From Prevotella sp. UBA746 (GTDB taxonomy: Bacteria > Bacteroidota > Bacteroidia > Bacteroidales > Bacteroidaceae): a stretch of 21,684 bases of DNA. Made by a program: the position numbers and the translations under genes. This document shows, in pieces, positions 14,454 through 21,684 of the stretch. The stretch lies in contig DBKQ01000115.1 in the NCBI GenBank assembly GCA_002298545.1, forward strand, positions 7,524 through 29,207, given 5' to 3'. Each line of letters starts with the position of its first letter. Positions within the stretch are counted from its first letter, which is position 1. Under the pieces are notes generated by a model. It saw nothing but the letters and a program-made list of their open reading frames with translations. It did not search any database and was not told the DNA's origin.

Positions 14454-15476
14454 TTACTCGATAATCACCTGTGTCCATCCGTGTACATCCGGCTCGATGC
14501 CATACTGGATGTTGCGCAGATGAGTGTACAGGCGCTGTGATACAGGTCCCGGTTTACCGTCTTTGCTGAAGGTATAGCGTTTACCTGTGTCAAGGTCGTC
14601 GATATATGAGATAGGACTGATTACGGCTGCCGTGCCGCAAGCTCCAGCCTCCTCGAAGGTTTCGAGTTCCTCTTCCGGAATCTGACGGCGCTCTACCTTC
14701 ATGCCATAGTCCTCGGCAAGCTGCATAAGACTCTTATTGGTGATTGAAGGCAGAATTGAAGTTGACTTCGGCGTTACGTATGTATTGTTCTTGATACCGA
14801 AGAAGTTGGCAGCTCCACACTCGTCCATGTATTTCTTTTCCTTGGCGTCGAGATAGAACTCGCAGGCATAGCCCTTCTCGTGGGCGATGTTGTTGGCGAG
14901 CATCGAAGCGGCATAGTTTCCGCCTACCTTATACTTACCGGTGCCGAGCGGTGCCGAACGGTCGTAGTCGCGGATGATGACGTATGGGTTTGTGGAGAAT
15001 CCACCCTTGAAATACGGTCCTACCGGTGTTACGAAGATTACGAACACGTATTCTTTTGCCGGGTGTACACCAACCTGTGCACTTGTTCCGATGAGCAGCG
15101 GACGGATGTAAAGCGATGCTCCGCTCTCGTATGTCGGGATGTACTCCTGATTGAGGCGCACTACCTTGCGTACCATTTCCTCAAACAGTTCTGTAGAAAC
15201 TTCTGGCATCATGATACCGCGGCATGTCGACTGCAGACGTTTTGCATTTTCGTCCATACGGAATACGCGTACCTTGCCGTCAGGACAGCGGAATGCCTTT
15301 AGTCCCTCGAAAGCCTCCTGTCCGTAGTGCAGACATGTGGCTGCCATGTGAATATTAAGATACTCGCTGGAGCAGACCTCTATCTCGCCCCATTTGCCGT
15401 CGCGATAATAACAGCGCACGTTATAGTCTGTGCGTCTATATCCAAAGCCTAAATTTGACCAATCCAAATCTTTCAT
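14454..15476 (-). CDS. ilvE: Branched-chain amino acid aminotransferase (class IV PLP enzyme)
   Basis: A 340-residue enzyme that interconverts leucine, isoleucine and valine with their 2-oxo acids, using glutamate/2-oxoglutarate. The PLP lysine is K183 in GTGKYKVGGNYA, the layout of mammalian-type (group II) BCATs. Other family motifs are YGQEAFEGLKAFR (51-63), YIRPLLIGT (123-131) and MDECGAANFFG. Length matches BCAT group II. It has its own promoter just upstream and ends 36 bases before the small membrane protein gene, so readthrough into trmB is possible. Confidence 0.95.
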   Translation of the reverse strand: MKDLDWSNLGFGYRRTDYNVRCYYRDGKWGEIEVCSSEYLNIHMAATCLHYGQEAFEGLKAFRCPDGKVRVFRMDENAKRLQSTCRGIMMPEVSTELFEEMVRKVVRLNQEYIPTYESGASLYIRPLLIGTSAQVGVHPAKEYVFVIFVTPVGPYFKGGFSTNPYVIIRDYDRSAPLGTGKYKVGGNYAASMLANNIAHEKGYACEFYLDAKEKKYMDECGAANFFGIKNNTYVTPKSTSILPSITNKSLMQLAEDYGMKVERRQIPEEELETFEEAGACGTAAVISPISYIDDLDTGKRYTFSKDGKPGPVSQRLYTHLRNIQYGIEPDVHGWTQVIIE

Positions 15477-15506
15477 AATGCAAATGTTTATTTTGATTCT
15501 TTAGCG

Positions 15507-15537
15507 CAAAAGTAATAAGAATATTGTTCTTCTGCAA
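15507..15537 (-). promoter_or_regulatory. Promoter of ilvE
   Basis: On the minus strand a TTG (plus 15535-15537) is followed after 20 bases by TACTTTTG (plus 15507-15514), a match to TAnnTTTG. Both fit the Bacteroidetes promoter consensus. Transcription would start roughly 25 bases before the ilvE ATG. Confidence 0.65.
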
Positions 15538-15634
15538 TAAAACGGGAGGGAAATTGCCTTTTTCTTGCCATCCTCAACCTTTATTAACTCCTTTTATGCC
15601 CACTTCCATACTCGGTGTGCAATATACCGGCATA

Positions 15635-15823
15635 TTATTCGTCGAGGAGTTTTTTTATTTCCTCGTCGGTCTTGGTCAGTTTTTCCTTACATTGTTTTAT
15701 CAGTTGCTTGGCGGTTTTTAGTTCGCTGCAAAGTGAGTCGATGTCCATCTCGCCTGATTCCATCCGGCGAACGATATTCTCAAGTTGTTCTACGGCTTTC
15801 TCGTAGTTTATTTCTTTTTCCAT
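15635..15823 (-). CDS. xseB: Exodeoxyribonuclease VII small subunit
   Basis: A 62-residue helical protein (NYEKAVEQLENIVRRMESGEMDIDSL) with the typical XseB pattern: a first helix, the ESGE...L turn, then a second charged helix. It forms the stalk subunits of exonuclease VII together with XseA, whose gene ends 25 bases upstream. Normal length for the family. Confidence 0.93.
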   Translation of the reverse strand: MEKEINYEKAVEQLENIVRRMESGEMDIDSLCSELKTAKQLIKQCKEKLTKTDEEIKKLLDE

Positions 15824-15848
15824 TGTCGTATTTTTTTTAAGGGAATAC

Positions 15849-17156
15849 TTATGATTTTGTTACAATAGATTTAACTTCTCCTTTTGATAACCTTGTTGTT
15901 ATTTCTGTGCCTTCGGCTAATGTTGCGGCATCTTTCACTACCTTCCCGTCAGGCGTCATGGTGATGCTGTATCCTCTACTGAGCATCAGCTGCGGGTCTA
16001 CGGCTGATGCTCTTTGGGCGAGCATCTCCAGGCGATGGGTCTCCTTGGCTGCAATGCCTGTTGCCGACGGACCGAGACGGGATGAGAGGATGCCAAGCCT
16101 ACTGCGCTTGTCGGCTATGAGGTTGCGGGCTGCAGCGGCAAGACGTTGCGCAAGATTGTCTACACGTGCCGTCTGCTTGACGCTGACTACCGAGAACAGG
16201 GCTGGAATTATCTGCGACAGGCGCGACAGGCGCTGATGCTCCGTCTGCAATGTCATCAATACTATGCTGGATATGCGCTGCTGCATGTCGGATATATGGT
16301 CGGCAATGCGGCGCAGGTTGTCTATCAGCATTGCTGCGGCGGCTGTTGGCGTCTTCACCCGAGTATGGGCTACCATATCGGCTACGGTCTCGTCGCGGTC
16401 GTGTCCGATGCCCGTGATTACCGGCAAGGGGAAATTGGCTATATTTTCTGCCAAGGCGAGGGAGTCGAAACCGGAGAGGTCGCTGCTTGCCCCACCGCCA
16501 CGGATTATTACCACGCAATCATACTGGTCTATGCGGTCGTAAATTTCATTCAGCTGCGAGATTACGCTCTGTTCTATGCCTTCCCCTTGCATGATGGCGG
16601 GGAAAAGTGTTATGCTGAAGCGGAAGCTATACCGGTTGTCTTCAAGCTGATGGCAGAAATCGCCGTATCCGGCTGCTGTCTTGCTGGATATTACGGCTAT
16701 GCGCTGTGCGAACGTTGCAAGGGGAATCTGACGGTTTAAGTCGAATACGCCCTCTTCTTTCAACGTCTTGATTATCTCCTGTCTACGGCGTGCCATGTCG
16801 CCGAGTGTGTAGGTTGGGTCGATGTCGTCGACTATCCATGAGAAGCCGTATGCTTCATGAAACTGCGGATATACGAGGAGCAACACTTTCATCCCGGAAT
16901 GAAGGCGCATATTTGTTATGCGCTCAAACTTTGGACGTATCGTCTGCCATACTGAACGCCAGCACTTTGCCGAAGCTCGTGCCACGGGTGTGTTTCCGCG
17001 CTCGTCTTTCTGCACGAGTTCCATATAGCAGTGCCCGTTGTTCTCGCGGACTTCGCTGATTTCGGCTTCTACCCAATATTCATCGCGAAGCGTCAGTTCT
17101 ATTGACTTGCGAACGATATTGTTCAGCTCAAACAGGGTGTATGGTTTGCTTTGCAT
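15849..17156 (-). CDS. xseA: Exodeoxyribonuclease VII large subunit
   Basis: The start is set at the ATG at 17156 (MQSKPYTLFELNN), where family similarity begins; an upstream in-frame ATG at 17207 would add 17 non-conserved residues. The 435-residue protein has the OB-fold nucleic-acid-binding domain (about 5-110) and the catalytic domain. Its motifs are RGGGASSDLSGFD (219-231) and GIGHDRDETVAD (249-260), followed by long helices that hold the small subunit. Exonuclease VII degrades single-stranded DNA from both ends in repair. The gene lies 84 bases after the subtilase gene on the same strand and 25 before xseB. Confidence 0.95.
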   Translation of the reverse strand: MQSKPYTLFELNNIVRKSIELTLRDEYWVEAEISEVRENNGHCYMELVQKDERGNTPVARASAKCWRSVWQTIRPKFERITNMRLHSGMKVLLLVYPQFHEAYGFSWIVDDIDPTYTLGDMARRRQEIIKTLKEEGVFDLNRQIPLATFAQRIAVISSKTAAGYGDFCHQLEDNRYSFRFSITLFPAIMQGEGIEQSVISQLNEIYDRIDQYDCVVIIRGGGASSDLSGFDSLALAENIANFPLPVITGIGHDRDETVADMVAHTRVKTPTAAAAMLIDNLRRIADHISDMQQRISSIVLMTLQTEHQRLSRLSQIIPALFSVVSVKQTARVDNLAQRLAAAARNLIADKRSRLGILSSRLGPSATGIAAKETHRLEMLAQRASAVDPQLMLSRGYSITMTPDGKVVKDAATLAEGTEITTRLSKGEVKSIVTKS

Positions 17157-17240
17157 ATTGTTTAAATTAACAGGGTTATTGGGAGAGCTATGAGGTCTAC
17201 GGAGCATTTATATCTTCAAGATTCAAAATCCATGTGGCTG

Positions 17241-18632
17241 TTAGTGGCATTTGCTGAAATCCGGCACTCCATATCCGTATACATTGTCGGGATGCTGCGC
17301 ATTGTCGGCACTCTGTCTTACCATATTTATTATCTCCGTTGCCGTCTTCTCGGGATATTTCTGCCACAGGCATGCCACCATTCCGGCAACTATCGGTGAG
17401 GCAAAGGATGTTCCGACGGATGAACTCAGCGTGCCGCGCTCCGTTACTACTGCCGCCGGACTGCCTTGTGCCATCACGTCGGGCTTTACCCTGCCGTCGG
17501 CAGAAGGGCCGAGACTGCTGAAACCGGCATTGCAGCGCTCTGAAGTTACAGCCCCCACACTGAGTATGTTGTCGGCATCAGCTGGGAAATTTATCTTCTT
17601 CCAGGCACTCATGCCGTCGTTTCCGCAACTGTTTACGAGCACTATTCCCTTTGAGGCAAGCATCGATGCCGTACGGGAGATGAGCGTCGACCTGCCGTCC
17701 TGTTGCCAGTAATGGCAATCGCCAAAGGGCTCGTCGAAATTATGGAAACCGAGAGAGCTGTTTATTACATCCACTCCTACACTGTCGGCAAACTCAGCTG
17801 CTGCAGCCCACCAGTCTTCTTCTGCCGGCTGCTCCGTCTGCTCTTCCTCGCAGCGCAATATCCAGTATGCCGCCTCTGGTGCAGACCCTACGTATACTCC
17901 GGGCTGGTTGGTAGCCATTATGGAGAGCACCTGTTCGCCATGCTCCATCTCGGCAAAGATATCCCGTGAACGCGGATATACGAAGTCGGCATAACCGATA
18001 AGATTTATATCCGTCAGTGCGGGTATCATGTCGGCATTGAGGAATCCTGCATCCATAACGGCTATTGTCATCCCCTTGCCGCGGAAGCCGGAATCGTGGA
18101 GGCGTATTCCGCCAACCATCTCGAGTTGATCTGTTGCCACTCCGTGCGACCGTATGTTTGTCGTGTCGTGGAGCTCCAGTTGCTTGTGGTAATGCGGGCG
18201 AGGAGCAGGGGCATCTACCGAGTCGGGGGATATCCAGACAAGCTTTGCACTGCTGACAAACGGCAGTTGGCGGATTCTTCCTACTATCATGGTGTCTGTG
18301 AGGTTTGCAACTACAGTATTGTTCCATTTCGAGCGCGATACCACCCGGCAGCCACACTTCTCGATACTGTCTACATAGGTTTGGGAAACGGGCAAATCGG
18401 TTGAGTCTACAGCGAGATGCTGCCGCTGGCGACGCTCTATTGCCTTTGGCGACAGATATGCGCCGGCATCGGCAAGCGTGAACGGCGAATGGCGCTTGTC
18501 GGTGAGACTGACACGATACATGTATGATTTTCCGCCACGGTATTTCACTCTTGGCGAATGTTCGTCTACGCCTGTCGCCCACGCAACTAAGGCTACGGCA
18601 AAGATTATTATTGCTAAAAATAACTTCTTCAT
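17241..18632 (-). CDS. Secreted S8 (subtilisin-like) serine peptidase
   Basis: Start at the ATG at 18632 (MKKLFLAIII); the codon before it is TTG. The 463-residue protein has a signal peptide ending near residue 19-20, a propeptide-like region (about 35-150) and a peptidase S8 domain (about 165-455). The catalytic triad is D194 (AVMDAGF), H231 (EHGEQVLSIMA) and S409 (GTSFASPIVAG), with oxyanion N338 in SCGND. It ends at DFSKCH, just after the fold, so the C-terminal type IX sorting domain of many Bacteroidetes subtilases is missing. It is probably periplasmic, but this is inference. Direction and spacing suggest cotranscription with xseA and xseB. No clear promoter box was found upstream. Confidence 0.93.
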   Translation of the reverse strand: MKKLFLAIIIFAVALVAWATGVDEHSPRVKYRGGKSYMYRVSLTDKRHSPFTLADAGAYLSPKAIERRQRQHLAVDSTDLPVSQTYVDSIEKCGCRVVSRSKWNNTVVANLTDTMIVGRIRQLPFVSSAKLVWISPDSVDAPAPRPHYHKQLELHDTTNIRSHGVATDQLEMVGGIRLHDSGFRGKGMTIAVMDAGFLNADMIPALTDINLIGYADFVYPRSRDIFAEMEHGEQVLSIMATNQPGVYVGSAPEAAYWILRCEEEQTEQPAEEDWWAAAAEFADSVGVDVINSSLGFHNFDEPFGDCHYWQQDGRSTLISRTASMLASKGIVLVNSCGNDGMSAWKKINFPADADNILSVGAVTSERCNAGFSSLGPSADGRVKPDVMAQGSPAAVVTERGTLSSSVGTSFASPIVAGMVACLWQKYPEKTATEIINMVRQSADNAQHPDNVYGYGVPDFSKCH

Positions 18633-18712
18633 CAATTTCTCGACAATTCTAATTGTTTACTGAAGACTAAAATTCTGTAGTTCCCGATTGCTGAAGCATG
18701 GCAATGCTCACA

Positions 18713-18800
18713 GCGTTTCGCCTAAACGCTCCCAGTGTTTCGCCTAAACACTCCCGGTGTTTCGCCTAAACGCTCCGGGTGTTTCGCCTAAACGCTCCGG
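18713..18800 (-). repeat. Array of four 22-bp-spaced palindromes 3' of folA
   Basis: Cores start at 18713, 18735, 18757 and 18779, exactly 22 bases apart: GCGTTT-CGCCT-AAACGC, GTGTTT-CGCCT-AAACAC, then two GTGTTT-CGCCT-AAACGC. Five-base spacers (TCCCA, TCCCG, TCCGG, TCCGG) separate them. The first two stems differ by a paired change that keeps base pairing; the last two have a T-G pair. A flanking hairpin AGCAT-GGCA-ATGCT lies at 18695-18708. The array is 48 bases past the folA stop and fills the 18636-18847 gap. Same plan as 6587-6647 but a different loop. Confidence 0.8.
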
Positions 18801-18847
18801 GTAAAGCATAGCGACGCCTGCAAAGCATGCGAAATAAAAGAAAAATG

Positions 18848-19330
18848 CTACTTGCGAACGTAGTCTACAAACGAATAGCAGTAGTGGTGCTTCTCGTCTG
18901 TATCATGGTCTTCGCGCTCTGTTTCTTTCCACTCTGCATACTCTGGGAAGAAGGCATCGGCACCCTCGGGATTGTCGGCAATCTCCGTAAGACAAAGGCG
19001 GTCTGCCAAAGGCAGTGTCTGGCGATAAATGCTTTCGCCACCTATTATATATACGTCCTCTTCGGGAGCACAACTGCCAAGTGCTTCTTCTACCGAAGCA
19101 TACACGTCACACCCCGGAAGCTCTGTAACAGAACGGCTTACAACGACATTGCGTCGGTTGGGCAAGGCGCCCTTTGGCAACGATTCGAATGTTTTCCTGC
19201 CCATTACTATGGTATGCCCCGTGGTCAATGCCTTGAAACGCTTCAGGTCATTGGGGAGCCAATACATGAGTTTGTTGTCCTTGCCGATGGCACGGTTGCG
19301 TGCCACGGCAGCTATGATATTTATTCGCAT
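18848..19330 (-). CDS. folA: Dihydrofolate reductase
   Basis: A 160-residue NADPH-dependent enzyme that reduces dihydrofolate to tetrahydrofolate. Seen: IIAAVARNRAIGKDNKLMYW start, catalytic acid D28 in LPNDLKRFK, HTIVMGRKTFESLP and the NADPH-binding VYIIGGESIYRQ. Length matches E. coli FolA (159). The gene starts 22 bases after thyA, so it recycles the dihydrofolate made by its neighbour. A palindrome array follows its stop codon. Confidence 0.96.
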   Translation of the reverse strand: MRINIIAAVARNRAIGKDNKLMYWLPNDLKRFKALTTGHTIVMGRKTFESLPKGALPNRRNVVVSRSVTELPGCDVYASVEEALGSCAPEEDVYIIGGESIYRQTLPLADRLCLTEIADNPEGADAFFPEYAEWKETEREDHDTDEKHHYCYSFVDYVRK

Positions 19331-19352
19331 TGATTGTATTTTTTAAGGGATT

Positions 19353-20147
19353 CTATACGCTTACCACTCCCGGGATATGTGGCCACGGGTCGTAATTCTC
19401 CAACTGGAAATCCTCGTATTTGAAGTCGAAGATATCCTTTACATCCGGATTTAGCCTCATCGTAGGCAACGGGCGCGGGGTTCGCGTAAGCTGCAGTTTC
19501 ACCTGCTCCAGATGGTTAAGATAGATATGGGTGTCGCCTGTGGTATGGATGAATTCTCCCGGTTCGAGTCCTGTTACCTGTGCCACCATCTGCAGCAGCA
19601 AGGCATACGAGGCGATGTTGAAAGGCACGCCGAGGAAGGTGTCGGCACTGCGCTGGTAGAGCTGCAGCGAGAGTTTGCCGTTGGCTACATAAAACTGGAA
19701 CAGACAGTGGCATGGCGGAAGGTGCATCTGCTCGATATCTGCCACATTCCATGCGCTCACTATCATTCGTCTTGAGTCTGGCGTGTTCTTTATCTGGTCG
19801 ATAACGTTCTTTATCTGGTCGATGTGCCGACCGTCGGGCGTTGGCCATGAGCGCCACTGATGTCCGTAGACGGGACCGAGCTCGCCATCGGCGTCTGCCC
19901 ATTCGTTCCAGATTCTTACTCCGTGGTCTTGAAGATACTTCACGTTGGTGTCGCCCTTCAGGAACCACAACAGTTCGTAGATTATCGACTTCAGGTGCAG
20001 CTTCTTCGTGGTCAACAGGGGGAAGCCCTGGCTCATGTCGAAACGCATCTGGTTTCCGAAAATGCTTATCGTACCGGTTCCGGTGCGGTCGTGCTTCTTC
20101 GTACCCTCGGTGAGGATACGGTCTAACAGGTCTAAGTATTGTTTCAT
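19353..20147 (-). CDS. thyA: Thymidylate synthase
   Basis: The start is set at the ATG at 20147 (MKQYLDLLDRI). This gives 264 residues, the same length as E. coli ThyA, and an ATGA overlap with the stop of the upstream methyltransferase gene; an in-frame ATG at 20165 is less likely. The enzyme methylates dUMP to dTMP using methylene-tetrahydrofolate. The nucleophile is C146 in LPPCHCLFQFYV, and RTGTGTISIFG and QRSADTFLGVPFNIASYA are present. Translational coupling with both neighbours is likely. Confidence 0.97.
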   Translation of the reverse strand: MKQYLDLLDRILTEGTKKHDRTGTGTISIFGNQMRFDMSQGFPLLTTKKLHLKSIIYELLWFLKGDTNVKYLQDHGVRIWNEWADADGELGPVYGHQWRSWPTPDGRHIDQIKNVIDQIKNTPDSRRMIVSAWNVADIEQMHLPPCHCLFQFYVANGKLSLQLYQRSADTFLGVPFNIASYALLLQMVAQVTGLEPGEFIHTTGDTHIYLNHLEQVKLQLTRTPRPLPTMRLNPDVKDIFDFKYEDFQLENYDPWPHIPGVVSV

Positions 20148-21559
20148 TTTGTTCTTATTCTCCATTCTTGCGGAAACAGGTTGTTGGTCCGGTTTCCAAG
20201 GTTCTTCACAAAACCGAGAGGCAAATTCTTATAGCTTACCACCACGTATCCACGCGGCACATCGGCATTAAGCGCTATCGGCTCGCGACGCAGATAGTCG
20301 AGTGCCGCATTGCGGTCAAGTTCCGCAACGGGGAAAGCCTCGCGGTTTAAACTTGCCGACAGGGCGAGACTCTCCGAAGGGATAATATCCTTACTTTTCT
20401 GCTCGCCCAGCTCCACACCGGCATGCATCACTCTCAGTTTGTCGCATGCCGTATCGAAAATATTGCGCCAAGTCTTCTTCACTCCAACTATCCTTCCGCC
20501 GAGCATCGTTATATCGAAGTCTCCACTGTCAGAGAGCCATTCTGCCACTTGCTTTGCTCCCTGTACAGACTGCTGTTTCATCTGTTTTCCCTTCTTCTGC
20601 TTCTTTTCTTTCCTGCGGTCGGCGGATATTGCCATCAGGTTATTGCCCTCGCCTGGTTTGCGCATTGCTGCCATGAAGAGTCCTTCGGTGCGGGTGGCAC
20701 CGGGGATGAAATGGAGAGCCCCCACAGCCCCATCCGGCTCACCCAAGGGGGAGAGGGTGGACAACTTCATATTTTCATCAGATATATCCAGAAGCTGCAT
20801 GTCGTAGGTGTCGGCTATCCACTTCACGTTTTCCTCGTCTTCGTGGGCATTGAAGGTACAGGTGGAGTAAATAAGCAGTCCGCCGTCGCGCAAACACGGC
20901 ATGATATCGGCAATTATATCACGCTGAAGGGCTGCGCATTTTTTCACATTCGCCACCGACCATTCTCCTATCGCCCCTTCGTCCTTGCGGAACATGCCTT
21001 CGCCGGAACAGGGCACGTCGCAGATGATAACATCAAACTGCAGTCCGCTCCGCTGATAGTCCATGGCATAGTTGTTTGTTACTATTACATCGGGGTGACC
21101 GAACTTCTGCATATTTTCCATCAGAATATTGGCACGCGGGCGCATAGGCTCATTCGCCATAAGCAGACTGCCTTCGGGCAGAACCGTCCTTGCCGTGGTT
21201 GTCTTTCCGCCGGGGGCTGCACAGAGATCGAGCACTCTCAAGGGCGACGACATGTCGGCATGCTGGCGCAACACCTTCGACACATACATCGAGGCTGCTT
21301 CCTGCACATAATATGCTCCGGCATGGAGCAAGGGGTCGAGGGTAAACTGCGGGCGCGACTTCAAGTAGCGTCCCTCCGGACACCACTCCACCTCGCCGTC
21401 TTCCTCTGCCGGCAATGGCATCGTGGCGGCATCAAACTTGAAGGGATTCAGACGGATGCTCACCGGGGGCTCCTCGTCCATTCCCTTGACAAACTGCTGC
21501 CACAGCTCTTCGCCGAAAAGCTCTCGCGTGTATTTAGAAAATTCTTCCGGTAGTGTCAT
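20144..21559 (-). CDS. RsmF-like 16S rRNA (cytosine-C5-)-methyltransferase, NOL1/NOP2/Sun family
   Basis: A 471-residue SAM-dependent RNA m5C methyltransferase, similar in length and layout to E. coli RsmF. An N-terminal region precedes the Rossmann domain: SAM motif LDLCAAPGGKT (110-120), motif IV DVPCSGEGMF with C184 and motif VI YSTCTFN with nucleophile C234. After a Lys-rich linker (about 313-328) comes a C-terminal RsmF/PUA-like part ending GNRTNNLFPQEWRIR. Target site in rRNA is not provable here. The stretch coding residues about 268-282 (SPLGEPDGAVG region) is locally G/C-tract rich and may be an inserted repeat. First gene of the operon with thyA and folA. Confidence 0.9.
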   Translation of the reverse strand: MTLPEEFSKYTRELFGEELWQQFVKGMDEEPPVSIRLNPFKFDAATMPLPAEEDGEVEWCPEGRYLKSRPQFTLDPLLHAGAYYVQEAASMYVSKVLRQHADMSSPLRVLDLCAAPGGKTTTARTVLPEGSLLMANEPMRPRANILMENMQKFGHPDVIVTNNYAMDYQRSGLQFDVIICDVPCSGEGMFRKDEGAIGEWSVANVKKCAALQRDIIADIMPCLRDGGLLIYSTCTFNAHEDEENVKWIADTYDMQLLDISDENMKLSTLSPLGEPDGAVGALHFIPGATRTEGLFMAAMRKPGEGNNLMAISADRRKEKKQKKGKQMKQQSVQGAKQVAEWLSDSGDFDITMLGGRIVGVKKTWRNIFDTACDKLRVMHAGVELGEQKSKDIIPSESLALSASLNREAFPVAELDRNAALDYLRREPIALNADVPRGYVVVSYKNLPLGFVKNLGNRTNNLFPQEWRIRTK

Positions 21560-21587
21560 TTTTTTTCTGTACGTATAAAGATTTCTG

Positions 21588-21595
21588 CAAAGGTA
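21588..21595 (-). promoter_or_regulatory. -7 box for the rsmF-like/thyA/folA operon
   Basis: The minus strand reads TACCTTTG (match to TAnnTTTG), 28 bases before the ATG at 21559. Upstream, CTTTAA lies at about the right distance for a weak -33 element. It is the likely start of the three-gene transcript. Confidence 0.55.
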
Positions 21596-21633
21596 TCATA
21601 TTTTCGCTACATTAAAGACTTTTATCGTAATCT

Positions 21634-21667
21634 TTTGCCATACTTTAATCCGATTTGCTTAACTTTG
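21634..21667 (+). promoter_or_regulatory. Divergent plus-strand promoter for a gene beyond the window
   Basis: TTTG (21634-21637) is followed after 22 bases by TAACTTTG (21660-21667), a -7 match. It points out of the window and would drive an unseen plus-strand gene. The spacer is slightly longer than usual. Confidence 0.45.
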
Positions 21668-21684
21668 CATAAGATAAGCTACAT

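Noticed and set aside
19785..19832. 21-bp tandem duplication inside thyA (IDQIKNV-IDQIKN).
   Set aside because: ThyA has exactly the normal 264 residues and E. coli has a similar IDQITTVLNQLKN, so this is natural sequence similarity, not an expansion.
20423..21553. 376-codon open frame antisense to the rsmF-like gene.
   Set aside because: Covers nearly the same span as the real gene and has no family motif.

Overview
The window reads as chromosomal DNA of a Bacteroidales bacterium, most likely Prevotella or a close relative. The reasons are the promoter style (-7 boxes of the form TAnnTTTG, few Shine-Dalgarno sites), secreted proteins ending in a 'G-[QR]-R-x...KGxxIVNGKKxLI' tail, a family C10 peptidase, a TonB-dependent receptor next to a copper ATPase, and the local gene set. 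The genus is inferred from protein style only. No rRNA, tRNA, CRISPR array, transposase or phage gene was seen.

Layout. (1) 1-6121, plus strand: the 3' part of a large secreted pectin methylesterase with Ig-like modules, a strong terminator, then a monocistronic C10 (streptopain-like) cysteine peptidase with adhesin-type C-terminal repeats, its own promoter and a hairpin terminator. (2) 6122-8278: the minus-strand gene mrp (Fe-S carrier/P-loop ATPase) lies between two copies of a roughly 0.3 kb element. Each element has ~46-bp GC-rich terminal inverted repeats around an array of 20-21 bp tandem repeats. (3) 8279-13245, minus strand: a four-gene copper module, read in the order HYC_CC_PP-like Cys/His-rich membrane protein, TonB-dependent receptor, P1B-type Cu+ ATPase, periplasmic HMA metallochaperone. 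(4) 13325-15476, minus: trmB, a small membrane protein and ilvE. (5) 15635-18632, minus: xseB, xseA and a secreted subtilisin-family protease. (6) 18848-21559, minus: an rsmF-like rRNA methyltransferase, thyA and folA in one tight operon (ATGA overlap between the first two). A divergent plus-strand promoter sits at the right edge.

How the genes work together. ThyA turns methylene-tetrahydrofolate into dihydrofolate and FolA reduces it again. XseA and XseB form exonuclease VII. In the copper module the ATPase exports Cu+ from the cytoplasm, the HMA protein and the Cys/His-rich protein could bind metal in the envelope, and the receptor could move a metal complex across the outer membrane.

Most worth a second look: the paired inverted-repeat/tandem-repeat elements around mrp; a second repeat family of 17-bp palindromes spaced every 22 bp, found just 3' of mrp and again just 3' of folA, with stem-preserving base changes; and a copper ATPase that appears to have lost its whole nucleotide-binding (N) domain. 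A perfect 22-bp tandem duplication upstream of the receptor is a candidate metal-responsive operator.
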